From NCBI GenBank assembly GCA_023417815.1, contig JAEZEI010000052.1:186001-250000 (forward strand): DNA of 64,000 nucleotides, given 5' to 3'. The DNA is from Bacteroidota bacterium (GTDB lineage Bacteria > Bacteroidota > Bacteroidia > Chitinophagales > Chitinophagaceae). Of the stretch, positions 1 to 8,233 are shown piece after piece. The notes under the pieces are model-generated. The model worked only from the letters and a program-made list of their open reading frames with translations, was not told where the DNA came from and ran no database searches. Each line of letters opens with the position of its first letter. The stretch's first letter is position 1. The position numbers and the translations under genes are program-made.

Positions 1-615
1 AAGGGTGTGGCCGCAGGGGTTATTGTTGGTGGTGTGGTTGGCGGCGTTATTGGAAATAATACGGGCAAGGGCAACACTGCAGCGGGCGTAATAATCGGCG
101 CTGCAGTTGGCGGTGTTGCAGGCGGCATTATAGGAGCAAAAATGGACCGCCAGGCTGAACGCATCAAAACCGAGATCCCCGGTGCTACAGTGGAAAGAAT
201 AGGTGAGGGTATTGATGTAACATTTGATGACAATGCTGATGGCACTAAGGGCGGTATTTATTTCGCGACAAATAAATATGACCTTAACCAGAACTCAATA
301 AACGCACTTCAGAAACTGGTGAAGATCTTCAGTGAATATCCTGATACTGATATATTGGTTGAAGGACATACGGATGATGTGGGTACTGACTCTTATAACC
401 TTGGTTTGTCTCAAAGAAGGGCGGAAGCTGTGGGGAATTACCTGAGAAATGCAGGCGTAAGTGCCAACAGGCTGATGATACGCTGGTACGGTGAAACAAA
501 GCCAAGGGTTGAAAATACCTCCGATGAAAACAGGGCCCTGAACAGGAGGGTGCAGATCATTATCACTGCCAATGAAAAAATGAAGGAAGAAGCTAAGAAG
601 GAAGCCGGCGAGTAG
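1..615 (+). CDS. OmpA-family protein with glycine-zipper region (5' end outside the window)
   Basis: The reading frame is open from the first base, so the true start lies upstream and only the last 204 residues are visible. The visible N-terminal part is a Gly/Ala/Val-rich glycine-zipper stretch with repeated GGVVGG and GAAVGG elements, typically membrane-associated. It is followed by an OmpA C-terminal domain with the peptidoglycan-binding pattern GHTDDVG, then LSQRRAEAV and a late NRRV. OmpA domains bind diaminopimelate in peptidoglycan, so this is probably an outer-membrane or periplasmic anchor protein. Family assignment is firm; the specific role is unknown because the N-terminus is missing. 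The hydroxyacyl-CoA dehydrogenase that follows has its own promoter box. Confidence 0.85.
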   Translation, partial: KGVAAGVIVGGVVGGVIGNNTGKGNTAAGVIIGAAVGGVAGGIIGAKMDRQAERIKTEIPGATVERIGEGIDVTFDDNADGTKGGIYFATNKYDLNQNSINALQKLVKIFSEYPDTDILVEGHTDDVGTDSYNLGLSQRRAEAVGNYLRNAGVSANRLMIRWYGETKPRVENTSDENRALNRRVQIIITANEKMKEEAKKEAGE

Positions 616-633
616 TCTCTTTAAAGTATTAAG

Positions 634-719
634 CTGCTGTGTGATCATTTTCATTTTCGGGAACAGGTTTCTGTTCATTAGAAAAGAAAACTTTAAATCG
701 CACAGCAGTTTTATTTTTG
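634..719 (+). terminator. Long-range hairpin with T-rich tail after the OmpA gene
   Basis: Bases 634-643 pair with 699-708 (10 pairs, one G-U). The loop holds a second hairpin, GAACAG/CTGTTC at 661-676. A T-rich tail (709-718) follows, consistent with a terminator. The tail overlaps the -7 box of the next gene at 712-719. Confidence 0.45.
712..719 (+). promoter_or_regulatory. -7 box TATTTTTG, 4 nt before the start codon
   Basis: Perfect match to the Bacteroidota -7 consensus TAnnTTTG. Only CCTG separates it from the ATG at 724, so transcription should start at or next to the start codon. Confidence 0.55.
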
Positions 720-723
720 CCTG

Positions 724-1584
724 ATGGTAAAAACAATCGTAGTTGCCGGTGCGGGCACAATGGGATCAGGAATAGCCTTTGCCGCCGCAAGAAGCGGGTA
801 TGAGGTGATCCTGTTTGAAAGGTCTTCCGAAGTGCTTGAAAAAGCCAGGAAATTCTTCGGTGATTCCCTTACTTTTCTGCTGAATAAGCAAAAGATCTCT
901 GAAGAGGACAAGATCAATACCCTTAACGCTGTAAGCTTCACCACCTCAATCAGCGATTGTAAATGTGATATGGTTATTGAAGCCATCATTGAATCCATTC
1001 CGGCTAAACAAGATCTTTTCCACCAGCTCGCTGAGATCAATTCAGACAAAACCATATTCGCTTCCAACACGTCCTCCTTATCGATCAGTAAAATACAGTC
1101 AGGAATTTCATTTCCTGGAAGAGTTGTAGGAATGCACTTTTTTAATCCCGCGCATGTAATGAAACTTGTTGAGGTGGTGAAAGGAGAGCAAACAAGCAAT
1201 GATGTTGCAGAGGAGGTGATAAGTATATGCAAGACCATGGGGAAGGTCCCTGTCTTTTGCCAGGATTCTCCCGGGTTTATAGTGAACCGTGTTGCAAGGC
1301 ATTATTATCTTGAGGCAATGCGTATAGCGGAAGCAGGCGTAGCAGAGATAAATGACATTGATGATGCAATGGAAAATGCCGGATTCAAAATGGGGCCTTT
1401 CCGGTTGATGGATCTTATAGGGATGGATATAAACCTTTCCGTATCCGAATCACTCTATGCAGCATTTAATGAGCTTCCACGCTTTGAACCCAATATTCTT
1501 CAGCGTAATAAAGTAGCCGCAGGTGAACTCGGGAGAAAAACAGGTAAAGGTTTTTATGATTATTCAACCAATAAGGAGAAATGA
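724..1584 (+). CDS. hbd: 3-hydroxyacyl-CoA (3-hydroxybutyryl-CoA) dehydrogenase
   Basis: NAD(P)-dependent oxidation/reduction of 3-hydroxyacyl-CoA to 3-ketoacyl-CoA, as in short-chain fatty acid or butanoate metabolism. At 286 residues it is the usual length of the single-subunit enzyme. The Rossmann dinucleotide motif GAGTMGSG is at residues 9-16. The catalytic dyad is visible as His138 (GMHFFNP) and Glu150. The C-terminal helical domain is present, with the typical GRKTGKGFYDY near the end. The ATG at 724 is supported by the TATTTTTG box exactly 4 nt upstream. The stop overlaps the next start (ATGA, 1581-1584), so the two genes are probably translationally coupled. The symbol follows family usage; substrate chain length is not determined. 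Confidence 0.88.
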   Translation: MVKTIVVAGAGTMGSGIAFAAARSGYEVILFERSSEVLEKARKFFGDSLTFLLNKQKISEEDKINTLNAVSFTTSISDCKCDMVIEAIIESIPAKQDLFHQLAEINSDKTIFASNTSSLSISKIQSGISFPGRVVGMHFFNPAHVMKLVEVVKGEQTSNDVAEEVISICKTMGKVPVFCQDSPGFIVNRVARHYYLEAMRIAEAGVAEINDIDDAMENAGFKMGPFRLMDLIGMDINLSVSESLYAAFNELPRFEPNILQRNKVAAGELGRKTGKGFYDYSTNKEK

Positions 1585-2552
1585 TCGCTGTTACAGGTAG
1601 CGCGGGCCTTCTGGGATCCGAGATAGTAAGGCAACTTACGTCTTCGGGCAAAAAGGTGCGCGCGATCTTCAATAATAATCCCCCTGTCATCGAGTCTCCC
1701 CTGGTTGAACCTTTTAACTGTAACATCCTGGATGTAATAACACTGGACGAGGCTTTGAAAGATGTTGAACAGGTTTACCATTGTGCGGCGCTTGTTTCTT
1801 TCAAAGGAAATGATGCCCGTTCTTTATACAGCATAAATGTAGAAGGTACATCCAATGTGGTGAATGCTTCGCTGAATAACCAGGTAGGGAAATTCCTTTA
1901 TGTGAGTTCGGTCGCTGCTCTTGGCAGGGTAAATGATGCTGTGGTATCCGAAGCCTCGCCCTGGGATGAAAAGGTGCGGTCAAGTAATTATGCGCGGAGT
2001 AAATACCTGGCCGAGATGGAGGTATGGAGAGCATCCGCAGAAGGTCTTGATACAGCTATAATTAATCCGTCTATTATCCTGGGTACCGGCGACTGGTCAA
2101 AAGGGTCCACCGCTATCTTCAGATCGGTATTCAACGAATTCCCATGGTATACAGAAGGCGAGTCGGGTTTTGTTGATGTGCGGGATGTTGCCCGTGCAGC
2201 GATCACTTTAATGGGAAGTGATGTAAACCGTGAGAGATTCATCATAAACGGAGTTAACATGTCTTACCATAAATTATTTTCCCTTGTGGCAGCGTGTTTC
2301 AATAAAAAAGAACCCAAACGCAAAGTGAGTCCCTTCCTTGCTTCTTTGGTATGGAGATACGAAAAGTTGAGAAGCCTGGTGACGCGGCGCGAGCCACTTG
2401 TGACCCGTGAAACCGCTCGTTCCGCAATGGCAAAGGTGAAATATGATAATTCAAAATTCCTGGCGGCCTTTCCTCACTTTAACTATACACCCATCGAAGA
2501 AACCGTTGAACATATATGTAAGATATTGCAACATAAGGTTAACAACGAGTAA
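1581..2552 (+). CDS. NAD-dependent epimerase/dehydratase (extended SDR)
   Basis: A 323-residue extended short-chain dehydrogenase. The N-terminal cofactor motif GSAGLLG is at residues 6-12. The catalytic Tyr137/Lys141 pair (YARSK) is preceded by the active-site Ser region VSSVAALG near residues 108-115. The substrate domain follows (NPSIILGTGDW, then a RFIINGVN segment). Close family members act on nucleotide sugars, dihydroflavonol-like compounds or 3-beta-hydroxysteroid-like substrates, so the substrate cannot be named from sequence. It overlaps the upstream dehydrogenase by 4 bases. The downstream secreted protein follows after 28 bases, so all three may form one transcript. Confidence 0.8.
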   Translation: MIAVTGSAGLLGSEIVRQLTSSGKKVRAIFNNNPPVIESPLVEPFNCNILDVITLDEALKDVEQVYHCAALVSFKGNDARSLYSINVEGTSNVVNASLNNQVGKFLYVSSVAALGRVNDAVVSEASPWDEKVRSSNYARSKYLAEMEVWRASAEGLDTAIINPSIILGTGDWSKGSTAIFRSVFNEFPWYTEGESGFVDVRDVARAAITLMGSDVNRERFIINGVNMSYHKLFSLVAACFNKKEPKRKVSPFLASLVWRYEKLRSLVTRREPLVTRETARSAMAKVKYDNSKFLAAFPHFNYTPIEETVEHICKILQHKVNNE

Positions 2553-2580
2553 TGTATTTTCGCTAAACAGATCCATTCCA

Positions 2581-3663
2581 ATGAAGTATCTTTTTTCTGC
2601 CATGTTCATTCTGGCATTTAACCTCACTGCATTTTGCCAATACACAGCTTTAACCGGGAACGTAACTGATGCCTCGGGTAATCCACTCCAGGGCGCTTCA
2701 GTGTTTGCGCAGAACACTACGATCGGTACAGCTACTGATGCGAGTGGTAATTTTAAGATCTGGCTCCCTGCAGGAGGGCACGATCTTGTGATCTCCTTCA
2801 CCGGTTTCAATAATGAAAGTGTTCGTGTTAATTCCGGCGATAATGGCAGGCATCTTACATTCAGGCTACAGCCTAAGGCAAAGGAGATCGCCGATGTAGC
2901 TGTGGTCGCAACTAATGAAGTGAGGGATGGATGGGTTAAACACGGAGCCTTCTTTGTGGAGCAGTTCATTGGCAGAACCCAGAACAGCCGTGATTGTTTT
3001 ATCAGGAACCCTGAAGTGCTTAAGTTTTATCATTACAGGCGATCCAACAGGCTTAAGGTGATAGCGACTGAACCTTTGCTGATCGAGAACAGGTCGCTGG
3101 GTTATAATATCAGGTACGATCTCGACTCATTTACCCACGACTATAAGACAAGTGTAAGCCTTTATACCGGTGCACCTCTGTTTGAAGAGATACAAACTGC
3201 AGACTCTTCTGAAAAAATACGCTGGGATGCCGCAAGACGGACAGCCTATGCAGGGTCACTCTTACATTTTATGAGAAGCATATACAGGAAGGATCTTGCC
3301 AGGGATGGTTTTGAAGTACAGTTTGTAATGCGGAACAGCGATAAGGAATATGCAGTAAAGCTGGAGGATTTCTATAATTCGCTAAGATATTCGATCGATG
3401 ACAGCACAGGACTTGTAAAACTTGATCCCTTTCAGAAACACGTAGGTGTGATATTTACAAAGGAAAAGCCTGAAGAGAATTATAACCTTTTCAACGAAGA
3501 TGAACCCGAAGCCTTCCAGTTCTCAGTGGTGAATTTCACTCCCGCAGAGCCATTATATATTGAGCAGAATGGTTACTTCTTTGAGCAGCCTGATGTTTCA
3601 CTGGACGGCTACTGGACGTGGGAACGTGTAGCGGATCTTCTTCCCTACAATTACCAGGAATGA
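2581..3663 (+). CDS. Secreted protein with N-terminal CarboxypepD_reg-like domain
   Basis: Start chosen at the ATG at 2581 because it gives a clean signal peptide (MKYLFSAMFILAFNLTAFCQ); an in-frame codon at 2443 lies inside the preceding gene. Residues about 22-100 form a carboxypeptidase-regulatory-like beta-sandwich (LTGNVTDASGNPLQGA, then IGTATDASGNF), common at the N-terminus of Bacteroidota outer-membrane proteins. The remaining 260 residues match no family I recognise, and there is no TonB plug or barrel. About 360 residues, probably periplasmic or surface exposed. It ends directly against the convergent LpxD-like gene, with no bases between the two stop codons. Confidence 0.7.
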   Translation: MKYLFSAMFILAFNLTAFCQYTALTGNVTDASGNPLQGASVFAQNTTIGTATDASGNFKIWLPAGGHDLVISFTGFNNESVRVNSGDNGRHLTFRLQPKAKEIADVAVVATNEVRDGWVKHGAFFVEQFIGRTQNSRDCFIRNPEVLKFYHYRRSNRLKVIATEPLLIENRSLGYNIRYDLDSFTHDYKTSVSLYTGAPLFEEIQTADSSEKIRWDAARRTAYAGSLLHFMRSIYRKDLARDGFEVQFVMRNSDKEYAVKLEDFYNSLRYSIDDSTGLVKLDPFQKHVGVIFTKEKPEENYNLFNEDEPEAFQFSVVNFTPAEPLYIEQNGYFFEQPDVSLDGYWTWERVADLLPYNYQE

Positions 3664-4611
3664 TCATTTGATATTCATAACCTTCTCCCATAATTCCGGG
3701 ATACGCTTAACCCAAACAAGTTCCTTTTGTTTATTGCGGGCTTCCTGAACCGGCGAACCGAAATAGGCCTTATTGCCTTCAATATCTCCCGGCACACCAC
3801 TTTGCGCCATCACTATTGCATTCTCACCGATGGTTAAGGTTTTGCTCACACCAACCTGTCCCCACAGGATCACGCCATCTTCAATATTCACAACACCTGC
3901 AATACCAACCTGTGCAGCGATAAGGCAATTCCTTCCTATTACGGAGTCATGACCGATATGAACCATGTTGTCTAGTTTGGTTCCTCTCCCTATCACTGTA
4001 TCATGGCTTACCCCCCTGTCTATAGTGCAACCTGCACCTATTTCCACATCATCATGTATGATTACCCTTCCGCAATCAGGCATCTTTTTATACCATACTT
4101 CGCGGTCCTTCTTTGAATTATAATAGAAGGAATTCCCGCCAATCACGCTTCCCGACTGGATGATAACATTGTTCCCAATTATGCAGTGATCCAAAATGGT
4201 TGTATTGGGATAGATGATGCAGTTAGAACCTATCGTTACATCCTTCCCAATGAACACACCCGGGAAAATGACCGTATCCTCCCCGATCCTGGAATCTTCA
4301 TTCACCATTTTTTCGGCCGGAACGAAAGGCCGGAAATGTTCCACGATCCTGCAATAAGCTTCGAAAGGATTGCCTGTAATCAGTAATGTCTTACCGTCCG
4401 GTATCCTCGTTTCCTTGTTTATGATGATGAAAGTTGCATCGCTGTCGAGGCATTTGTCATAATATTTTGGATGGTCAACAAATACCAGGTCACCAGGTTC
4501 TACCTTGTGGATCTCGTTTATGCCTGTTGCATTGCCTTCGGTATTACCTTTCAATGAAGCGCCCACCAGTTCAGCGATCCAGCGAACAGGGACAGGATTG
4601 GGAAAACGCAT
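3664..4611 (-). CDS. LpxD-family UDP-3-O-acylglucosamine N-acyltransferase (paralogue type)
   Basis: A left-handed parallel beta-helix acyltransferase of 315 residues. The N-terminal uridine-binding-type domain (INEIHKVEPGDLVFVDH) is followed by hexapeptide repeats (roughly residues 105-275). The HIGHDSVIG motif carries the presumed catalytic His221. LpxD transfers a 3-hydroxyacyl chain to the 2-amino group of UDP-3-O-acylglucosamine in lipid A synthesis. Bacteroidota often carry two LpxD-like genes. The shorter one has this TGINEIHKVE...KYYDK N-terminus, so this copy may be the paralogue rather than the main lipid A enzyme. It is convergent with the gene at 2581-3663 and faces a 395-base gap upstream. 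Confidence 0.78.
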   Translation of the reverse strand: MRFPNPVPVRWIAELVGASLKGNTEGNATGINEIHKVEPGDLVFVDHPKYYDKCLDSDATFIIINKETRIPDGKTLLITGNPFEAYCRIVEHFRPFVPAEKMVNEDSRIGEDTVIFPGVFIGKDVTIGSNCIIYPNTTILDHCIIGNNVIIQSGSVIGGNSFYYNSKKDREVWYKKMPDCGRVIIHDDVEIGAGCTIDRGVSHDTVIGRGTKLDNMVHIGHDSVIGRNCLIAAQVGIAGVVNIEDGVILWGQVGVSKTLTIGENAIVMAQSGVPGDIEGNKAYFGSPVQEARNKQKELVWVKRIPELWEKVMNIK

Positions 4612-4860
4612 GTTGATTTAGATTTCAGTAAAGGTACAATGTATGCCTGCATATGATTGCAGTAGTAACGCATCGTGTTGTAAAACTCTCTTTCATTTTC
4701 ACAATAAGGAAAGAACACTTTCGTTATTGGTAGGAATAGTTCTTTAAAGATTTTGGAAACCGGTAAAAAATGAGTTGCCATTTTCCACACGGCGTATAAA
4801 AATGTGAATAAAATAATTTGAATATTTTTTTATGTTAGGAAAAATTATTTTTAATATTGT

Positions 4861-4929
4861 GTAAGGGAATTTTTTCCCGGTACTTACTAACCCATCCATA
4901 TAACAAAGCCCGACCCCGAGTCGGGCTTT
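4861..4929 (+). ncRNA. Candidate small structured RNA ending in a terminator
   Basis: Two consecutive hairpins, the second terminator-like, lie on the plus strand with no upstream plus-strand gene to terminate. Weak -7-like sequences (TAATATTG at 4852-4859) precede them. This could be a small RNA or the leader/attenuator of yicC. It matches no RNA family I recognise. Confidence 0.28.
4905..4929 (+). terminator. Rho-independent terminator hairpin
   Basis: A 10-bp perfect stem (AAAGCCCGAC / GTCGGGCTTT) with a 5-nt loop, followed by a short T-rich stretch (ATTATTT) on the plus strand. The minus side has no T-run, so it reads as a plus-strand terminator or attenuator. Confidence 0.6.
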
Positions 4930-5006
4930 ATTATTTCACCAGGTTTATCCTTCACTATGTATTGCATGGCGTAATACGATTAACTTGCAGATAAACATTT
5001 TCTGTT

Positions 5007-5882
5007 ATGATCAGATCAATGACAGGTTTCGGAAGAGCGGAACAAACAGTAGGCGATAAGACCTTTGTAGTGGAGATAAAAGCACTTAACGGAAAACAAT
5101 TTGAACTGCAACTGAAGCTACCTCCATTGTTGCGTCCTTACGAATTTGAGATCAGGAATATTCTGCAGGAGCAACTTATCCGCGGCACCATTGATTGCTA
5201 CGTGAACATAAAACAGAATGGTACAACAAAGCCCGTGGTGATAAACACAGACCTTATCCGGGCATATTATAACCAGATAAACCAGCTTGCCTCTGAACTG
5301 AATATTGATACGAACGCTGTGCTTTCTTCCCTGCTAAGATTACCCGAAGTGGTTTCTCCCGCAATGGAAGTACTGGGTGAAAATGATTTTCGCGATTTTA
5401 CAAATGTGCTTCGTAATGGGTTAAAAGAACTGAATAAGCACAGGGTGGAGGAAGGTGCATCGTTGATGAAAGACCTGGAAATGCGTATGCAGAACATCAA
5501 GGAACAGGAAGAATGTATCCTTAAACTGGAACCTGCCCGAATGGAAAGGATCAGGAGCGAAATAAAACAGTTATTGAATGAACATGTAGGTTCGGAGAAT
5601 ATAGACAACAACCGGCTTGAACAGGAACTGATCTATTATATGGAAAAGATAGATATCCATGAGGAACAGATCCGTCTCAGGCAGCATTGCGAATATTTCA
5701 TGGAGATCATGAAAGGGCCCGATGATGGAAAAGGTAAAAAGCTCTCATTTGTGTTGCAGGAGATCGGGAGAGAGATCAATACTACAGGAAGCAAAGCTTA
5801 TGATGCGGAGATCCAGAAATGCGTTGTGAAAATGAAAGATGAAATGGAAAAGGCAAAAGAGCAGGTACTAAACGTTCTTTAA
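5007..5882 (+). CDS. yicC: YicC/YloC-family endoribonuclease
   Basis: A 291-residue protein beginning with the family hallmark MIRSMTGFGRAE, which fixes the start at 5007. It has the YicC N-terminal domain (to about residue 155) and the C-terminal DUF1732 region, ending with the conserved LSFVLQEIGREINT and GSKA elements. YicC/YloC proteins are stress-linked endoribonucleases that act in RNA decay, according to work on the family. The stop codon overlaps the gldH start by one base (5882), so the two are probably cotranscribed. Upstream lies the gap holding a terminator-like hairpin, which could act on this transcript if the promoter is further upstream. Confidence 0.88.
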   Translation: MIRSMTGFGRAEQTVGDKTFVVEIKALNGKQFELQLKLPPLLRPYEFEIRNILQEQLIRGTIDCYVNIKQNGTTKPVVINTDLIRAYYNQINQLASELNIDTNAVLSSLLRLPEVVSPAMEVLGENDFRDFTNVLRNGLKELNKHRVEEGASLMKDLEMRMQNIKEQEECILKLEPARMERIRSEIKQLLNEHVGSENIDNNRLEQELIYYMEKIDIHEEQIRLRQHCEYFMEIMKGPDDGKGKKLSFVLQEIGREINTTGSKAYDAEIQKCVVKMKDEMEKAKEQVLNVL

Positions 5883-6355
5883 TGATCAGCATGAGAAACT
5901 CTTTGTTATTAATAATTCTTTCCCTGGCGATCGCTTCATGCGGGCAACTGGATTTTTTTGAGAAGAACACTCCGGTCAGGAACAGTTCCTGGGTACGTGG
6001 TGATTCCGCAGTGGGTACCTTTACTATAGATGATACCACCTCTGCTTTCAACCTTTACGTGGTGCTCCGCCACAAGGACAGCTACCGTTATAATAATATA
6101 TGGCTGAATGTTGGCCTGCAGATTCCCGGCGCTGAAATAGCTTACCAGAAGGTTGACCTGTTGCTCGGTACGGATGAAAAATGGTTGGGCGTGGGCATGA
6201 ATGATATATGGGAAGTAAGAAAACCGCTCACGAGCCGCCCTATGAGATTTGCCCGGACAGGAGTGTACCGCTACAGCATTAAGCATATTATGAGAGAGAA
6301 TCCCCTGGATGGAATAATGAGCGTTGGCCTGAGGGTGGAAAAGTCCGGATCCTGA
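5882..6355 (+). CDS. gldH: Gliding-motility lipoprotein GldH
   Basis: A 157-residue predicted lipoprotein: a hydrophobic signal sequence followed by the lipobox LAIASC with Cys20 as the lipidation site (start at 5882; an in-frame ATG at 5891 would shorten the signal). The body matches the GldH family (YRYNNIWLNVGLQIPG, then LGTDEKWLGVGMNDIWE). GldH is needed for gliding and type IX secretion in Flavobacterium and also occurs in many non-gliding Bacteroidota. It follows yicC with a one-base overlap and precedes the PorG-like gene, so envelope and T9SS-related genes are grouped here. Confidence 0.78.
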   Translation: MISMRNSLLLIILSLAIASCGQLDFFEKNTPVRNSSWVRGDSAVGTFTIDDTTSAFNLYVVLRHKDSYRYNNIWLNVGLQIPGAEIAYQKVDLLLGTDEKWLGVGMNDIWEVRKPLTSRPMRFARTGVYRYSIKHIMRENPLDGIMSVGLRVEKSGS

Positions 6356-6430
6356 TCATCTTCCGTTTTCGATTGCGGATACATTTTCTTATTTTGCATA
6401 TCCCGCCACCGGCGGCCAAAAATATTTCCC

Positions 6431-7276
6431 GTGCAAAAATTACTTTTTACCGTCCTTGCTGTATTAATATTAAATACATCAAAGAGCCAGGTGTCTGAAT
6501 ATGTCCAGGTTGGTGAATTCGGAATATCAGCCGGAGGTGCTCATTATTTTGGTGACCTGAATACCCGCGCAGCTATAAACCGTCCGAAGCCTGCACTGGG
6601 ACTTTTCTTCCGGAAGCAGTTTGGTAATTATATAGGTATGCGTATTTCCGCCCACTATGCACAATTAGGATACAGCGATACCTATAGTAAGAATGAATAC
6701 CAGAAAAGAAGGAACCTCAGTTTCAACACCAACATCTGGGAACTTGCCGTTCAGGGTGATTTCAACTTCTTCAAATTCCTTCCCAATACTCCAGATTACC
6801 TGTTCACACCTTATGTAACGCTGGGTGTAGGGATTTTCTCCTATGATCCATATGCATACATCCAGGGTAGAAAGGAATTCCTTCGTCCTTTGGGTACAGA
6901 AGGGCAGACCATAGGATACGACGGCCGAAAAGAATACAGCACCATGGCATTATGCCTTCCTTTTGGTGTTGGTATTAAGTATAACATCAGCGAAAAGATC
7001 AATCTTTCCTTTGAAGTTGCTCAAAGGTTCACCTTTACCGATTACCTGGATGATGTAAGCACTACCTATGTGGGCATCGATAAATTTCCCGACGGCGCAG
7101 GCGGCCCTTCCATAGCAGGGCTTTTACAGGACCGCAGCTACGAGATCGACAAGAATAATATTATCGGGATAGAAGGAAGGCAGCGTGGAAACAGTAAACA
7201 AAAAGACCAATACGTTATAGCCGAAGTGGGAATTTCCTTTAATATCAGCAGTTACCGGTGCCCCTCATCAAATTAA
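6431..7276 (+). CDS. porG: PorG-like outer-membrane protein of the type IX secretion system (DUF6089)
   Basis: A 281-residue outer-membrane beta-barrel starting with GTG at 6431 and carrying a signal peptide (MQKLLFTVLAVLILNTSKSQ). The body has the DUF6089 features EFGISAGGAHYFGDLN and LAVQGDFNFFKFLP, alternating strands, and a final aromatic strand. In Porphyromonas gingivalis the DUF6089 protein PorG is part of the PorK/PorN ring complex. Its gene directly precedes uppS, the Omp85/BamA gene and two ompH genes, exactly the order seen here. Family assignment is good and the porG symbol rests partly on this conserved order. A small GC-rich hairpin (6403-6415) precedes the start. Confidence 0.7.
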   Translation: MQKLLFTVLAVLILNTSKSQVSEYVQVGEFGISAGGAHYFGDLNTRAAINRPKPALGLFFRKQFGNYIGMRISAHYAQLGYSDTYSKNEYQKRRNLSFNTNIWELAVQGDFNFFKFLPNTPDYLFTPYVTLGVGIFSYDPYAYIQGRKEFLRPLGTEGQTIGYDGRKEYSTMALCLPFGVGIKYNISEKINLSFEVAQRFTFTDYLDDVSTTYVGIDKFPDGAGGPSIAGLLQDRSYEIDKNNIIGIEGRQRGNSKQKDQYVIAEVGISFNISSYRCPSSN

Positions 7277-7293
7277 TAGGCCCGGCAATACCG

Positions 7294-7322
7294 TTGCATT
7301 CTGCTGAATTTTGTTACTTTTG
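7294..7322 (+). promoter_or_regulatory. Promoter of uppS (-33 TTG and -7 TACTTTTG)
   Basis: TTG at 7294-7296, then 18 nt, then a perfect -7 box TACTTTTG at 7315-7322. This gives a leader of about 40 nt before the uppS ATG. Confidence 0.55.
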
Positions 7323-7366
7323 CTCCCCTGAAATACAGGCACTAAGCCATTTCTCGCAAAATTTTT

Positions 7367-8131
7367 ATGGGCCTTAAGGAGAAGATCGATGTGGGCCGGC
7401 TACCCCGGCATATTGCTATCATTATGGATGGTAATGGCCGATGGGCTGAAGAAAGAGGTCACGACAGGCTTTTCGGCCATATGCATGGTGTTGAAAGTGT
7501 AAGGGATATTGTTGAAGGTGCTGCTGAACTTGGTGTTTCATACCTCACACTATATGCCTTCAGCACCGAGAACTGGGAACGCCCGAAAGATGAAGTTACC
7601 GGCCTGATGGAACTTCTCGTGGATACCATACGGAAGGAGGTACCCACCCTGAACAAAAATAATATCCGCCTGCATGTTATCGGTGCCACCAACATGCTTC
7701 CCCCCGCTGCACAAAAAGAACTGGAGGAGGCGAAGAGTGAGACTTCTCATAATGCAGGACTGAACCTGGTGATGGCCCTGAGCTATAGTAGTCGCTGGGA
7801 AATTGGAAATGCAATACAACGGATCGCTGAAGATGTAAAGAATGGGTTGATGTTGCCGGAAGAGATAAACCAGGATACGATCCAGTCATATCTCTGTACA
7901 GCTTCGATCCCTGATCCGGAACTGGTGATAAGAACAAGTGGCGAGTTCCGCATAAGCAACTTCTTGCTTTACCAGATTGCCTATTCAGAACTATACTTTT
8001 CACCTACCCGGTGGCCGGATTTCCGGAAAGAGAACCTTTATGAGGCGATCGTTGATTATCAGCAGCGGCAGAGAAGATTTGGAAAAACAGGAAGCCAGGT
8101 GGTTAATAATACAGAAGACAATAAAACATAA
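7367..8131 (+). CDS. uppS: Isoprenyl transferase (undecaprenyl diphosphate synthase)
   Basis: A cis-prenyltransferase of 254 residues that condenses isopentenyl diphosphate onto farnesyl diphosphate to make the C55 lipid carrier precursor for peptidoglycan and surface polysaccharides. Signature motifs are IIMDGNGRWA with catalytic Asp21 and, near the C-terminus, RTSGEFRISNFLLYQ followed by SELYFSPTRWPDF. It lies between porG and bamA and has a good promoter of its own. Length and motifs are normal for the family. Confidence 0.95.
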   Translation: MGLKEKIDVGRLPRHIAIIMDGNGRWAEERGHDRLFGHMHGVESVRDIVEGAAELGVSYLTLYAFSTENWERPKDEVTGLMELLVDTIRKEVPTLNKNNIRLHVIGATNMLPPAAQKELEEAKSETSHNAGLNLVMALSYSSRWEIGNAIQRIAEDVKNGLMLPEEINQDTIQSYLCTASIPDPELVIRTSGEFRISNFLLYQIAYSELYFSPTRWPDFRKENLYEAIVDYQQRQRRFGKTGSQVVNNTEDNKT

Positions 8132-8233
8132 GTAGCTGTTTTTTAAACAATTATGAGCCTTGCTTATTTATGAGGAGGTTAACATATACAATTAATAATA
8201 GGGCTTAATTTGCCGCCACGAAAAAAATCGTTG

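Larger units (their letters stand above)
4612..5006. other. 395-base intergenic region between the LpxD-like gene and yicC
   Basis: No protein gene is supported here. It is AT-rich at 4800-4860. It then holds a GGGAA/TTCCC hairpin (4865-4878), which sits inside a wider GTAA/TTAC pairing (4861-4887), and a strong hairpin with a T-rich tail (4905-4929). The promoters of the divergent LpxD-like gene and yicC must also lie here. Confidence 0.5.

Noticed and set aside
2443..2580. Upstream start for the CarboxypepD_reg protein
   Set aside because: The extension lies within the preceding SDR gene and would hide the signal peptide that begins at 2581.
8210..8233. TTG start for bamA
   Set aside because: It coincides with a -7-like box and adds a basic extension before the signal peptide; the ATG at 8234 fits better.
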